The notes under the pieces were generated by a model. The model was not told the DNA's origin and did not search any database. It saw only the letters and a program-made list of their open reading frames with translations. Shown here piece by piece: positions 7,343 through 15,827 of a stretch of DNA of 64,000 nucleotides. Source of the stretch: Flavobacterium chryseum (GTDB lineage Bacteria; Bacteroidota; Bacteroidia; Flavobacteriales; Flavobacteriaceae); NCBI RefSeq assembly GCF_004362015.1, contig NZ_SNWW01000007.1, positions 1 through 64,000 on the forward strand, given 5' to 3'. Both the position numbers and the translations under genes were made by a program. How positions within the stretch are numbered: the first letter of the stretch is position 1; each line of letters begins with the position of its first letter.

Positions 7343-9214
7343 TTATTTAAGTTCGTAAATAAAAGATTCTGACGGCATTATTTTTACTTTTGCTATTCCT
7401 TGTCCGTTTTGTACATTTAATTGAACTGCGTTCTTCAAATAGAGTTGATCTGTTAATTGATAATTTCCATCTTTTAAATTCCATTTTGAAATAATGTCAG
7501 AAGGAATTTTCAAATCAAATTCACTTATTTTTTCAGAAGAAAAATTCGCAACAATTATCAGTTTTTGATTTTGCGACCATCGCACGTAAGAATAAATCGA
7601 GTCATCGTAACCAGCATTATTTTGACGATTCGCAGATTGAATTTCCTGAAAACTCCCCATTAAGGCTGAACTGTTAATTGAGAAATTCAATAAGCGTTTG
7701 TAAAAATCACGTAAACTTTTCTCTGATTCTGAAAGCTTTCCGCCGTCAAATTTTCCATCGTTCATCCAACGCTGATGATTTGGAACTCCAATATAATCAA
7801 AGATAGAAGTTCTGGATCGGGTTCCGAAACCTGCATTTTCATTTCCTGCCTCTCCTACTTCCTGGCCAAAATAAACCATTGTTGGCGATGTGCTTATTGT
7901 TGTTGAAACTACCATTAAAGGCTTACCTCGTTCAGGAGTTCCGGCAAATTCAGGGCTTGCCAAACGCTGTTCGTCATGATTGTCTAAAAAATGCAGCATA
8001 TGATGTTCGATATCTGCCATTCCTTTTTGAATATCTGATAATCCATCCGGAGAAGATTTTCCACGGATAACATCTTTCAGTTTATCGTACGTTTCTACTT
8101 TATCATATAAATAATCCATTTTTCCTAAACGAATGTAATTTCGATATTCATTTGGATTATAAACTTCAGCCAATAAAAAAGCATTGGGATTTTTCATTTT
8201 AATTGCCGAATTCATATAACTCCAAAATTCATACGGAACCATTTCAGCCATATCATATCGGAAACCATCAACACCCTTCGCTGTCCAGTATAAAGCAATA
8301 GATTTAAATTTTTTCCAGGAATCAGGAACGTCTTTATCCTGCCAGAAAGCAAAATGTTCCTGATATGACTTTTGGTCAAAACTAGATGGAAGTTCCGGAA
8401 AATCTTTAGAACCGTCGGGACGAATTCCGTAATTAACTTTCACGGTTTCATACCAATCATTTTGATCCGGTTTAATTTTACGCGAGCCATTTCCTGTCCA
8501 TTTTGCTGGGTTTTCATCAAAAAAACCATCAACAAGAGCATTTTTTTCTCCGTTTAACGGATGATCTCCATCAGGAATCTGAAAATGTTGATTTGGAATA
8601 TAGTAGAAATTATTATTTCGGTCGTATTCTACATTTACATTGTCATCGGCTCCAAAATCTCTAATGCCTTCCGGATTGCTTTTTCCTTCATATTTACGGG
8701 CAATATGATTGGGTACAATGTCTATAATTAACTTTAATCCTGCTTTGTGAGTGCGGGCAATCAAAGCTTCAAATTCTTGTAATCTATTTGCAGGATTTAC
8801 AGCCAGATCAGGATTTACATTATAATAATCTTTTACGGCATAAGGCGATCCTGCGCGTCCTTTTACCACTTCCGGATCATCATTTGAAATTCCGTATGCC
8901 GTGTAATCATGCACTAAAGCATGATGCGGAACGCCTGTGTACCAAATGTAGGTAACACCTAAATCTTTAATTTCATGAAGTGCTGTATCAGTAAAATCAT
9001 TAAACTTCCCTACTCCATTTTCTTCAATTGTTCCCCAAGGTTTGTTGGTCGTATTTTTATTTCCAAATAAACGTGTAAAAACCTGATAAACTACAATTTT
9101 CTTATCAGTTGTAATCTCTTCTTTTGCTGTATTCATTTTTAAATCTTTGGTTTTGCATGCCGAAAACAGCATGGTTGCAGCCATTCCTGCAACGATCAAT
9201 CTTTTATTTCCCAT
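7343..9214 (-). CDS. Alpha-amylase family glycosidase (GH13), lipoprotein
   Basis: A 623-residue GH13 enzyme expected to hydrolyse alpha-1,4-glucans such as starch or maltodextrins. It has a lipoprotein signal with lipobox FSAC (Cys about 20), so it is probably surface- or periplasm-anchored. The GH13 conserved regions are present: 'IIDIVPNHI', 'DGFRYDMAE' (nucleophile Asp321), 'FLLAEVYNP' (acid/base Glu350) and 'FLDNHDEQR' (Asp414). The C terminus is an all-beta domain typical for the family. No susC/susD pair, MFS maltose transporter or regulator is next to it, so it is not in a recognisable polysaccharide utilisation locus within this window. Confidence 0.93.
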   Translation of the reverse strand: MGNKRLIVAGMAATMLFSACKTKDLKMNTAKEEITTDKKIVVYQVFTRLFGNKNTTNKPWGTIEENGVGKFNDFTDTALHEIKDLGVTYIWYTGVPHHALVHDYTAYGISNDDPEVVKGRAGSPYAVKDYYNVNPDLAVNPANRLQEFEALIARTHKAGLKLIIDIVPNHIARKYEGKSNPEGIRDFGADDNVNVEYDRNNNFYYIPNQHFQIPDGDHPLNGEKNALVDGFFDENPAKWTGNGSRKIKPDQNDWYETVKVNYGIRPDGSKDFPELPSSFDQKSYQEHFAFWQDKDVPDSWKKFKSIALYWTAKGVDGFRYDMAEMVPYEFWSYMNSAIKMKNPNAFLLAEVYNPNEYRNYIRLGKMDYLYDKVETYDKLKDVIRGKSSPDGLSDIQKGMADIEHHMLHFLDNHDEQRLASPEFAGTPERGKPLMVVSTTISTSPTMVYFGQEVGEAGNENAGFGTRSRTSIFDYIGVPNHQRWMNDGKFDGGKLSESEKSLRDFYKRLLNFSINSSALMGSFQEIQSANRQNNAGYDDSIYSYVRWSQNQKLIIVANFSSEKISEFDLKIPSDIISKWNLKDGNYQLTDQLYLKNAVQLNVQNGQGIAKVKIMPSESFIYELK

Positions 9215-9565
9215 AATTCATTTTATAAGATGATTCTGTTTTTCAATTAAAGATTAAATCAAAAATTTAGAATCATTTTTTAAATTTAAACTAATTTTTA
9301 AAACTCAATTGAAACTAATCTCATTTTGTCCTGATTTCTCTAAATAAAATCAAACTACAACGAAAGAGTTCTGGATTTTGTTCATAACTTAGGAAAGGTC
9401 CATAGGTGCAAAGGTTCAAAGAGACAAAGGTTTTTTAATTTTAGATTATTCACCTTTGAGCCTTTGTCAGTCTGAACTTTTAAACCTTTATAAAAAAATA
9501 TAAATTAATCCTAATATCAATAAAGGTTGTATCCTTTTTCATAAATTTGACAAAAATTTAATCAA
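9215..9565. repeat. Intergenic region with an imperfect CAAAGG/CCTTTG inverted repeat
   Basis: Between the divergent amylase and OstA-like genes. Positions 9405-9490 hold an imperfect inverted repeat built of GCAAAGGTTCAAAG-type and CCTTTGAGCCTTTG-type words, one of several related patches in the window (also near 17911, 41950, 42640 and 43623). A TAAATTTG box at 9542-9549 could be the -7 element of the OstA-like gene. The rest is AT-rich with nothing recognisable. Confidence 0.6.
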
Positions 9566-11233
9566 TTGAAGAAATCACTCTTTTTCATATCTTATTGTTT
9601 GCTTCTATTAAGTGTTTCAGGCATTTTTGCGCAAGCGCCAAAAAAAATCATTGTAGAAAATGCCGATTATTCTGATGTCAATCAGGAATTAATGCCAGAT
9701 GCTCTTTTACTGACAGGAAACGTAAAAGTAAATCATGATGGTGTTGTATTAACTTGCAATAAGGCTTATTTTTTTCAAAAAGAGAATTATCTGAAAGCCT
9801 TTGGTAATGTACAGTTGGTTCAGGGTGATACTTTATATTTAAACAGTAAATATGCAGAATATAACGGAAATCTGAAAAAAGCATTTGCAACCGGAGATGC
9901 GGTAATGACTTCGCCTGATGCGACTTTGCAAACCGATACGATTAATTTTGACCGAAATGTTCAGCAGGTTTTTTACAACTCAAAAGGAACTATCGTAAAT
10001 AAAGACAATACACTTGTAAGTAAATCAGGAAGATATTATGTTGCCGAAAAGAAGTTTCAGTTTTTGACTGAAGTGACGCTAACAAATCCTAAATACGTTG
10101 TAAAGTCAAATCATTTAGATTATTACAGTAATTCCGGGCATACTTATTTATTTGGTCCTTCGACGATTACAAGTAAAGCCAATTATATTTATACCGAAAA
10201 AGGTTTTTATGATACGAAGAAAAACCTGGCGCATTTTCTCAGGAGATCTTATATAAAATATGACGATCGACTCATAGAAGGTGATAGTTTATATTATAAT
10301 CGAAATACAGAATTTGCATCGGCTACCCGAAATGTAAAAATTACCGATTCTATTAATCGCGGAGTTGTAAAAGGCCATTATGCGGAAGTTTATAAACTAA
10401 AAGATTCGATGTTTGTGACCAAAAGAGCGGTTGCTATCAATTTTGTAGAAAATGATTCGGTTTATATTCACGGAAAAAAATTAATGGTTACCGGAAAAGA
10501 AGGTGAACGAATTTTGAGAGCTTATAATAATGTTCGCTTTTTTAAAGTAGACATGAGCGGAAAATGTGATTCGATTCATTCGAATTCTAAAACGGCTTTG
10601 ACCAAACTAATCGGAAATCCGATTCTTTGGAATGGCGAAAACCAAATTACCGGCGACGTTATGCATTTAATTGGCGACACTAAGACCCAGAAAATAGATT
10701 CTTTAAAAGTACTCAATAATACTTTTATGGTCTCGCGGGACACCCTCGGAACGGGATTTAATCAGGTAAAAGGGCTCAATTTATTTGGGAAATTTAGGGA
10801 CGGGAAATTGCATGATGTTGATGTCATCAAAAATACCGAAGTAATTTATTATATGCGGAATGACACCAAAGAACTCATCGGAATTAATAAAAATGTAAGT
10901 AGTAAAATCCATCTTATTTTAGAAAATAATGCGGTTGAAACCATAACTTTTTTCAATAAAGTAGACGGTGATATTTTTCCTGAAGCTGATTTACCGGAGA
11001 ATGCGCGTAAATTACGAGGTTTAGTCTGGCGTGGCGACGAACGAATAAAGTCGAAAGATGATATTTTTTCTGCCGAAGATAATGAGATGAATGACAAATT
11101 GATCAAGGAAGGGAAAGTTGAAGAAGCAAAAGAAAACGTTCCGATGAAAGTCAGGAAAGAAACCCGTGATTACGACAAAAAGAAACCGGCTGTAAAAACC
11201 AGTACAAAGACAAATACGAAAACTAAAAAGTAG
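9566..11233 (+). CDS. OstA/LptA-like organic solvent tolerance protein
   Basis: A 555-residue exported protein with a TTG start and an N-terminal signal peptide (about 1-22, ending SGIFAQA). Residues about 30-260 have the repeated beta-strand pattern of OstA/LptA-like jelly-roll domains ('LTGNVKVNHDGVVLTCNKAYF', 'AFGNVQLVQGDTLYLNSKYAEY'), the fold that shields lipid A chains during lipopolysaccharide transport to the outer membrane. The C-terminal ~60 residues are Lys-rich and low complexity, unlike LptA. A role in LPS transport is inferred from fold only. No lptB/lptC is adjacent. The start is supported by a TAAATTTG box at 9542-9549. Confidence 0.82.
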   Translation: MKKSLFFISYCLLLLSVSGIFAQAPKKIIVENADYSDVNQELMPDALLLTGNVKVNHDGVVLTCNKAYFFQKENYLKAFGNVQLVQGDTLYLNSKYAEYNGNLKKAFATGDAVMTSPDATLQTDTINFDRNVQQVFYNSKGTIVNKDNTLVSKSGRYYVAEKKFQFLTEVTLTNPKYVVKSNHLDYYSNSGHTYLFGPSTITSKANYIYTEKGFYDTKKNLAHFLRRSYIKYDDRLIEGDSLYYNRNTEFASATRNVKITDSINRGVVKGHYAEVYKLKDSMFVTKRAVAINFVENDSVYIHGKKLMVTGKEGERILRAYNNVRFFKVDMSGKCDSIHSNSKTALTKLIGNPILWNGENQITGDVMHLIGDTKTQKIDSLKVLNNTFMVSRDTLGTGFNQVKGLNLFGKFRDGKLHDVDVIKNTEVIYYMRNDTKELIGINKNVSSKIHLILENNAVETITFFNKVDGDIFPEADLPENARKLRGLVWRGDERIKSKDDIFSAEDNEMNDKLIKEGKVEEAKENVPMKVRKETRDYDKKKPAVKTSTKTNTKTKK

Positions 11234-11300
11234 TTATCGGTTTCAGTCTAGGTTTTCAATAACGTGAAACCAAAAACTCAGCCCCGAAACATCGGGATAG

Positions 11301-11308
11301 TACCTTTG
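11301..11308 (+). promoter_or_regulatory. -7 promoter box TACCTTTG for the aminotransferase gene
   Basis: A perfect match to TAnnTTTG, 21 nt before the ATG at 11330. No clear TTG lies at the expected -33 distance; instead a small CCCCGA/TCGGG stem-loop (11282-11297) occupies that space. Confidence 0.4.
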
Positions 11309-11329
11309 TTACTTTGAACCTCAAAAAAA

Positions 11330-12526
11330 ATGAATTCAGATTTTATAAAATATCAGGCACAAACTTCTCCCTATCCTTTGGGCATGGAAGTTTCTCATGC
11401 TATTGGCTCTTATATTTACGATACAAACGATAAAAAATATTTAGATTTTGTTGCCGGAGTTTCGGCTTGCACACTCGGACATCAACACCCGAGAGTTAAT
11501 CAGGCCATTAAAGATCAGTTGGATAAATATTCGCACGTAATGGTTTACGGGGAATATTCACAAAGTCCTGCTGTTGAATATTGCAAATTATTGGCTTCAC
11601 TCCTACCGGAATCTTTAAATAAAACGTATTTAGTCAATTCAGGTACAGAGGCTATAGAAGGTGCATTAAAATTAGCCAAAAGAACGACTGGCCGTAGCCA
11701 ATTGATTTCTTGTCATAATGCCTATCATGGCAACACAATGGGATCTATGAGTGTTATGGGATTTGAAGAACGTAAACAGGCTTTTCGTCCTTTGTTGCCC
11801 GACGTAGATTTTATTACCTTTAACAACGAAGAAGATTTACAAAAAATAACAACCAGAACAGCAGCAATTTTATTAGAAACTATTCAGGGAGGTGCCGGAT
11901 TTATTCAGCCTCAGGATAACTTTTTACAAAAAGTACGTAAAAGATGTGATGAAGTTGGCGCTATGATGATTGTAGATGAAATTCAGCCTGGCTTTGGCAG
12001 AACGGGAAAACTTTTTGGTTTTCAAAATTACGACGTTGTTCCGGATATTGTGGTGATGGGAAAAGGCATGGGTGGCGGAATGCCGGTTGGTGCTTTTACA
12101 GCTTCGGCAGAAAAAATGGATCTTTTAACCGAAAACCCTAAACTAGGTCATATAACGACTTTTGGAGGCCATCCTGTCATTGCGTCAGCTTGTTTGGCTA
12201 CTTTGAAGGAATTAACTGAAACTAATTTAATGCAGGAAGCATTAGACAAGGAAAAACTCTTTAGATCGCTTTTGGTACATCCTTTGATAAAGGAAGTTAG
12301 AGGAAAAGGATTAATGCTTGCAGCCATGACAGAAACAGCAGAAATAACGAATGAAGTTATTTTGAATTGTCAGGATAAAGGGTTGATTTTGTTTTGGTTA
12401 CTCTTTGAGGGATGCGCCATAAGAATAACACCACCGTTAACAATTTCTGAACAAGAAATAAAAGAAGGTTGTGCTATAATTCTCAACGTTATGGATGAAA
12501 TCCTGAAAAAAGAAAAAAAAGTTTAA
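11330..12526 (+). CDS. Class III aminotransferase (aspartate aminotransferase family)
   Basis: A 398-residue PLP-dependent aminotransferase of the acetylornithine/ornithine/4-aminobutyrate group. Landmarks include 'NSGTEAIEGALKLAK' (about 102-116, phosphate-binding), 'HNAYHGNT' (about 129-136), 'IVDEIQPGFGRTG' (about 216-228, Asp that contacts the PLP ring) and 'MGKGMGGGMPVGAF' with the Schiff-base Lys245. Length and motifs are complete. The exact substrate cannot be read from sequence; no arginine, lysine or ectoine genes surround it. Such stand-alone members are usual in flavobacteria and are annotated only to family level. Confidence 0.9.
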   Translation: MNSDFIKYQAQTSPYPLGMEVSHAIGSYIYDTNDKKYLDFVAGVSACTLGHQHPRVNQAIKDQLDKYSHVMVYGEYSQSPAVEYCKLLASLLPESLNKTYLVNSGTEAIEGALKLAKRTTGRSQLISCHNAYHGNTMGSMSVMGFEERKQAFRPLLPDVDFITFNNEEDLQKITTRTAAILLETIQGGAGFIQPQDNFLQKVRKRCDEVGAMMIVDEIQPGFGRTGKLFGFQNYDVVPDIVVMGKGMGGGMPVGAFTASAEKMDLLTENPKLGHITTFGGHPVIASACLATLKELTETNLMQEALDKEKLFRSLLVHPLIKEVRGKGLMLAAMTETAEITNEVILNCQDKGLILFWLLFEGCAIRITPPLTISEQEIKEGCAIILNVMDEILKKEKKV

Positions 12527-12691
12527 AATATTCAAATTAATCTTTTATATTTCAAGAGATTAAAGTTTAAAAACAGAATCGAAATTCTGTCCATATTGTT
12601 AATTAAATTGTTCAAAACAATTAATTTCCTTTCCGCTCATAAGAATATGGTTGCCTAAATTTATAACAGGCTAATTTCAAATATAGAAAGT

Positions 12692-14089
12692 ATGCAATTA
12701 AGCAACGAAGAAGAAGATTATAACCTATCCCTATCCAAATTTGAGTCTATGTTAAAAACTAACAAAGTACTCTTTTTTGATTCTGAAGAATTTGAAGAAA
12801 TTATTCTTCATTATTTAGATATAGGCAAGGCTAATTTAGCAAAAAAGGCCTTAAAACTTGCGTTAGATCAACATCCAAAATCTACAGGCTTAAAATTAGT
12901 ACAAGTAGAAATGTTGGTTTACGATGACAAACTCGACATTGCTGAAAAGCTTTTGAATGAGTTGTATGCAATTGAACCTAACAACGAGGAAATTTATATC
13001 CAAAAAGCTAATATTTGTTCTAAAAGAGATCAACACGAAAAAGCAGTAGAATTACTTAAAATTGCCTTGCAATATACGGACGATTATGCTGACGTGTACA
13101 ACTTGATTGGAATGGAGTATCTTTTTATGGATAACCTTGAGATGGCAAAAGACAGTTTTATAAAATGTCTTGAAGAAGATTTAGAAGATCAGTCGGCATT
13201 GTATAACGTGGTGTATTGTTTTGAATTTTTAGATCAAAACCAGGAAGCTATTTTATATCTTAATGATTACATCAATAAAAACCCATATAGCGAAATCGCC
13301 TGGCATCAGCTTGGTCGTTTGCATTATGGCGTAAAAGAATATGAAAATGCAATTCGCGCTTTTGATTATGCAACCCTAATTGACGATGAGTTTTTAGGTG
13401 CATTTATGGAAAAAGCAAAAGCATACGAGCGTCTTAAAAAATACAGTGAAGCCATTGAAAGCTACAACCGTACGATTGAGTTAGACGATGCAACTTCTTA
13501 TGCGTTGTTGCGTATTGGAAAATGCTATGAAAAACTTGGCAATTCTGTAAAAGCTCTTCAGTATTATAATCAAACTGTTCATGAAGATCCGCTTCTGGAT
13601 AAAGGCTGGATTGCGATTACCGATTTTCATGTTCGTCAAAAAAACTTTCAAAAAGCATTGTTTTTTGTCAATAAAGCATTGGCAATTGACAATCAAAATC
13701 GTTTGTACTGGAAACGTTATGCAACGATAAACAAACAAATGAACTTTTTTGAAGAAGCTGAATTTGGATACAGAAAAGCGGTAGAATTTGGTGATTATCA
13801 ATTAGACACATGGTTGTTTTGGGTTGATATTCTTCAGTTTCTAGGAGAATTTGAAAGTGCAATTCAAACCTTATTACAAGCTACAGAATATTTTCCGGAA
13901 GAAAACGAAATCGAATATCGTCTGGCTGGATTGTATTTTATGATTCAGGACAATACAAAAGCTAAATTTCACCTAAGCAACGGATTACGTTTAAACTTTG
14001 ATAATTATATTTTAATCGAAGATTTATTCCCGGTTGTATGGTCAAAAAAAACGGTTAGAAATTATATTGAAAAACATAGAAAAGAATAA
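12692..14089 (+). CDS. Tetratricopeptide repeat protein
   Basis: A 465-residue cytoplasmic protein made of about ten TPR units, for example 'AWHQLGRLHYGVKEYENAIR', then 'AFMEKAKAYERLKKYSEAIE' and 'ALLRIGKCYEKLGNSVKALQ'. Each carries the small/large residue pattern (W-x-x-L-G-x2-Y and A-x3-Y) of the helix-turn-helix repeat. There is no signal peptide. The protein should act as a binding scaffold; partners are unknown. Its stop codon is immediately followed by the ATG of aroE, and the same TPR-aroE coupling would make it co-translated with the shikimate enzyme. Confidence 0.88.
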   Translation: MQLSNEEEDYNLSLSKFESMLKTNKVLFFDSEEFEEIILHYLDIGKANLAKKALKLALDQHPKSTGLKLVQVEMLVYDDKLDIAEKLLNELYAIEPNNEEIYIQKANICSKRDQHEKAVELLKIALQYTDDYADVYNLIGMEYLFMDNLEMAKDSFIKCLEEDLEDQSALYNVVYCFEFLDQNQEAILYLNDYINKNPYSEIAWHQLGRLHYGVKEYENAIRAFDYATLIDDEFLGAFMEKAKAYERLKKYSEAIESYNRTIELDDATSYALLRIGKCYEKLGNSVKALQYYNQTVHEDPLLDKGWIAITDFHVRQKNFQKALFFVNKALAIDNQNRLYWKRYATINKQMNFFEEAEFGYRKAVEFGDYQLDTWLFWVDILQFLGEFESAIQTLLQATEYFPEENEIEYRLAGLYFMIQDNTKAKFHLSNGLRLNFDNYILIEDLFPVVWSKKTVRNYIEKHRKE

Positions 14090-14839
14090 ATGGTTGATGT
14101 TTTAAGAAGGCGTTTTGGCTTATTAGGTCGTAATATTAGTTATTCTTTTTCGAAAGGATATTTTACTGAAAAATTCAATAATGAAGTTTTTTTAGGAAAT
14201 ACCTATGAAAACTTCGATATTGCTGAAATCAGTCATTTTGAAGGATTATTAAAAAACAATCCGGACTTAACCGGCTTAAATGTAACGATTCCTTACAAGG
14301 AACAAATCATTCCTTTCTTAGATAAACTTTCAAAAAAAGCGGCCTTAATTGGAGCCGTTAATACAATCAAATTTACCAAAAAAGGAAAATTAAAAGGTTA
14401 TAACACGGATTATTATGGTTTCAAAAAATCATTAAAACCGTTGTTAGAACCACATCATAAAAAAGCGTTAATTTTAGGTACGGGCGGCGCATCAAAAGGT
14501 GTTGCTTTTGCTCTTGACGAACTTGGTATTCTATATACTTTTGTGTCAAGAGAAGCAAAGGAAAACATCATAGATTATGATTTAATAAATGCCACTACTT
14601 TTGATAATTTTCAAATTATAATCAATTGTACTCCTGTTGGTACGAGCCCAAATATTGAAGCTTGTCCTAATATTCCGTATGAGTTTTTTACGGATAAACA
14701 CATTGCCTACGATTTAATCTATAATCCTGAAGAAACACAATTTCTAAAGAATGCTAAGGCAAACGGAGCAACAATAAAAAATGGTTACGATATGCTTATT
14801 TTTCAAGCCGAAAAAGCGTGGAAAATATGGAATAAGTAA
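14090..14839 (+). CDS. aroE: Shikimate dehydrogenase
   Basis: A 249-residue NADPH-dependent enzyme that reduces 3-dehydroshikimate to shikimate in aromatic amino acid synthesis. Substrate-domain landmarks are 'GRNISYSFSKGYF' (13-25) and 'GLNVTIPYKE' (62-71) with catalytic Lys70. The cofactor domain begins at 'ILGTGGASKGVAFAL' (about 127-141), and 'NCTPVGTSPN' and 'GYDMLIFQAEKAW' close the fold. It abuts the TPR gene with no gap (TAA|ATG). Complete and of normal length, slightly short in the C-terminal helices as usual in Bacteroidota. Confidence 0.96.
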   Translation: MVDVLRRRFGLLGRNISYSFSKGYFTEKFNNEVFLGNTYENFDIAEISHFEGLLKNNPDLTGLNVTIPYKEQIIPFLDKLSKKAALIGAVNTIKFTKKGKLKGYNTDYYGFKKSLKPLLEPHHKKALILGTGGASKGVAFALDELGILYTFVSREAKENIIDYDLINATTFDNFQIIINCTPVGTSPNIEACPNIPYEFFTDKHIAYDLIYNPEETQFLKNAKANGATIKNGYDMLIFQAEKAWKIWNK

Positions 14840-14907
14840 AAAATAAATACCTGAAAATAAAATGTAAGGTAATTTTTGTAATTTAGACTACTCATTAATA
14901 GGTAGTT

Positions 14908-15657
14908 ATGAAAAAATTACAACTATTTTATTTACTAAGCTCTTTGTCCATTTTTTCAATAAATGCTCAAGACACTATTAAACAGGCAAAAAATCCTTAT
15001 ACAGAAGCACGTTATCATTATTATTTAAAAACGATTTTGCTTTTTAATGAATATTTAGATACTGATTCCGGATCTTTTAATACCACTCAACTTCGTTTTC
15101 TGCATCCAATTGCTAACAAAGCATGGAATTTAAGAGTTGATCTTCCATTGGTTTCGACCAACACATCATCCATCAATAAAACAGGAATTGGAGATATTGG
15201 TGCAGGTATAAGTTACATCCCGTATTTAGATCATAGCAAAGGAATCGCTTTTCGAGTTAAAGTTATTTCAAATTCGGCCGTAGATCCTGCATTAGGAACA
15301 GGAAAATGGGTTTTCGCACCTGCAGTATTTTACGGCGCTTACTTCATTGAAAAAAAATTGCTTTGGATTGCTTCTTTAGAAAATCAACTCAGTTTTGCAG
15401 GATCTGAGAACCGAAGCGATGTTAATACAACCGCTTTGGAGAATTACTTTATGTATATCATTGGCAAAAACTGGATCGCTGCTGATGTGGCTTTTAGATA
15501 TAATGCAACAAACAAAGGTTATCCTAATAATGCATTTCTGGAATTTGGCCGAAAAATAACCAAAAATGATATGGCATACATTCATCCCAGCATCGGTTTT
15601 GGAAGTCACAAATCTTATAATTATGGTATTGAAATTGGAATGCTGATTTTATTTTAA
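14908..15657 (+). CDS. Exported protein of unknown function, likely outer-membrane beta-barrel
   Basis: A 249-residue protein with a signal peptide (about 1-20, ending SINAQ). The rest is dominated by alternating beta-strand patterns with aromatic ends ('GIGDIGAGISYIPYLDHSKGI', then 'FRVKVISNSAVDPALGTGKW') and it finishes in 'GIEIGMLILF', a terminal aromatic residue as seen in outer-membrane barrels. I do not recognise a named family with confidence; it resembles putative transporter/porin-like barrels annotated as hypothetical in flavobacteria. It follows aroE by 68 nt but need not share its function. Confidence 0.6.
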   Translation: MKKLQLFYLLSSLSIFSINAQDTIKQAKNPYTEARYHYYLKTILLFNEYLDTDSGSFNTTQLRFLHPIANKAWNLRVDLPLVSTNTSSINKTGIGDIGAGISYIPYLDHSKGIAFRVKVISNSAVDPALGTGKWVFAPAVFYGAYFIEKKLLWIASLENQLSFAGSENRSDVNTTALENYFMYIIGKNWIAADVAFRYNATNKGYPNNAFLEFGRKITKNDMAYIHPSIGFGSHKSYNYGIEIGMLILF

Positions 15658-15762
15658 ATTTGAATTTACCTCAAAAAAAACAGAAAAAAAATCATATCAT
15701 AATCTTAAAACAGATTAAAAAATAAGAATTTGACCGTAAAAATGTTATAAACAAACGATTTA

Positions 15763-15794
15763 TTTTGTATTTAGAAACACCTTTACTATCTTTC
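15763..15794 (+). promoter_or_regulatory. Candidate promoter of the DUF349 gene
   Basis: TTTTG (15763-15767), a 19-nt spacer, then TATCTTTC (15787-15794), one base off TAnnTTTG. The ATG follows 33 nt downstream at 15828. Confidence 0.6.
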
Positions 15795-15827
15795 GCACTG
15801 TTTAAATAAAAACCTTACACATTTAAA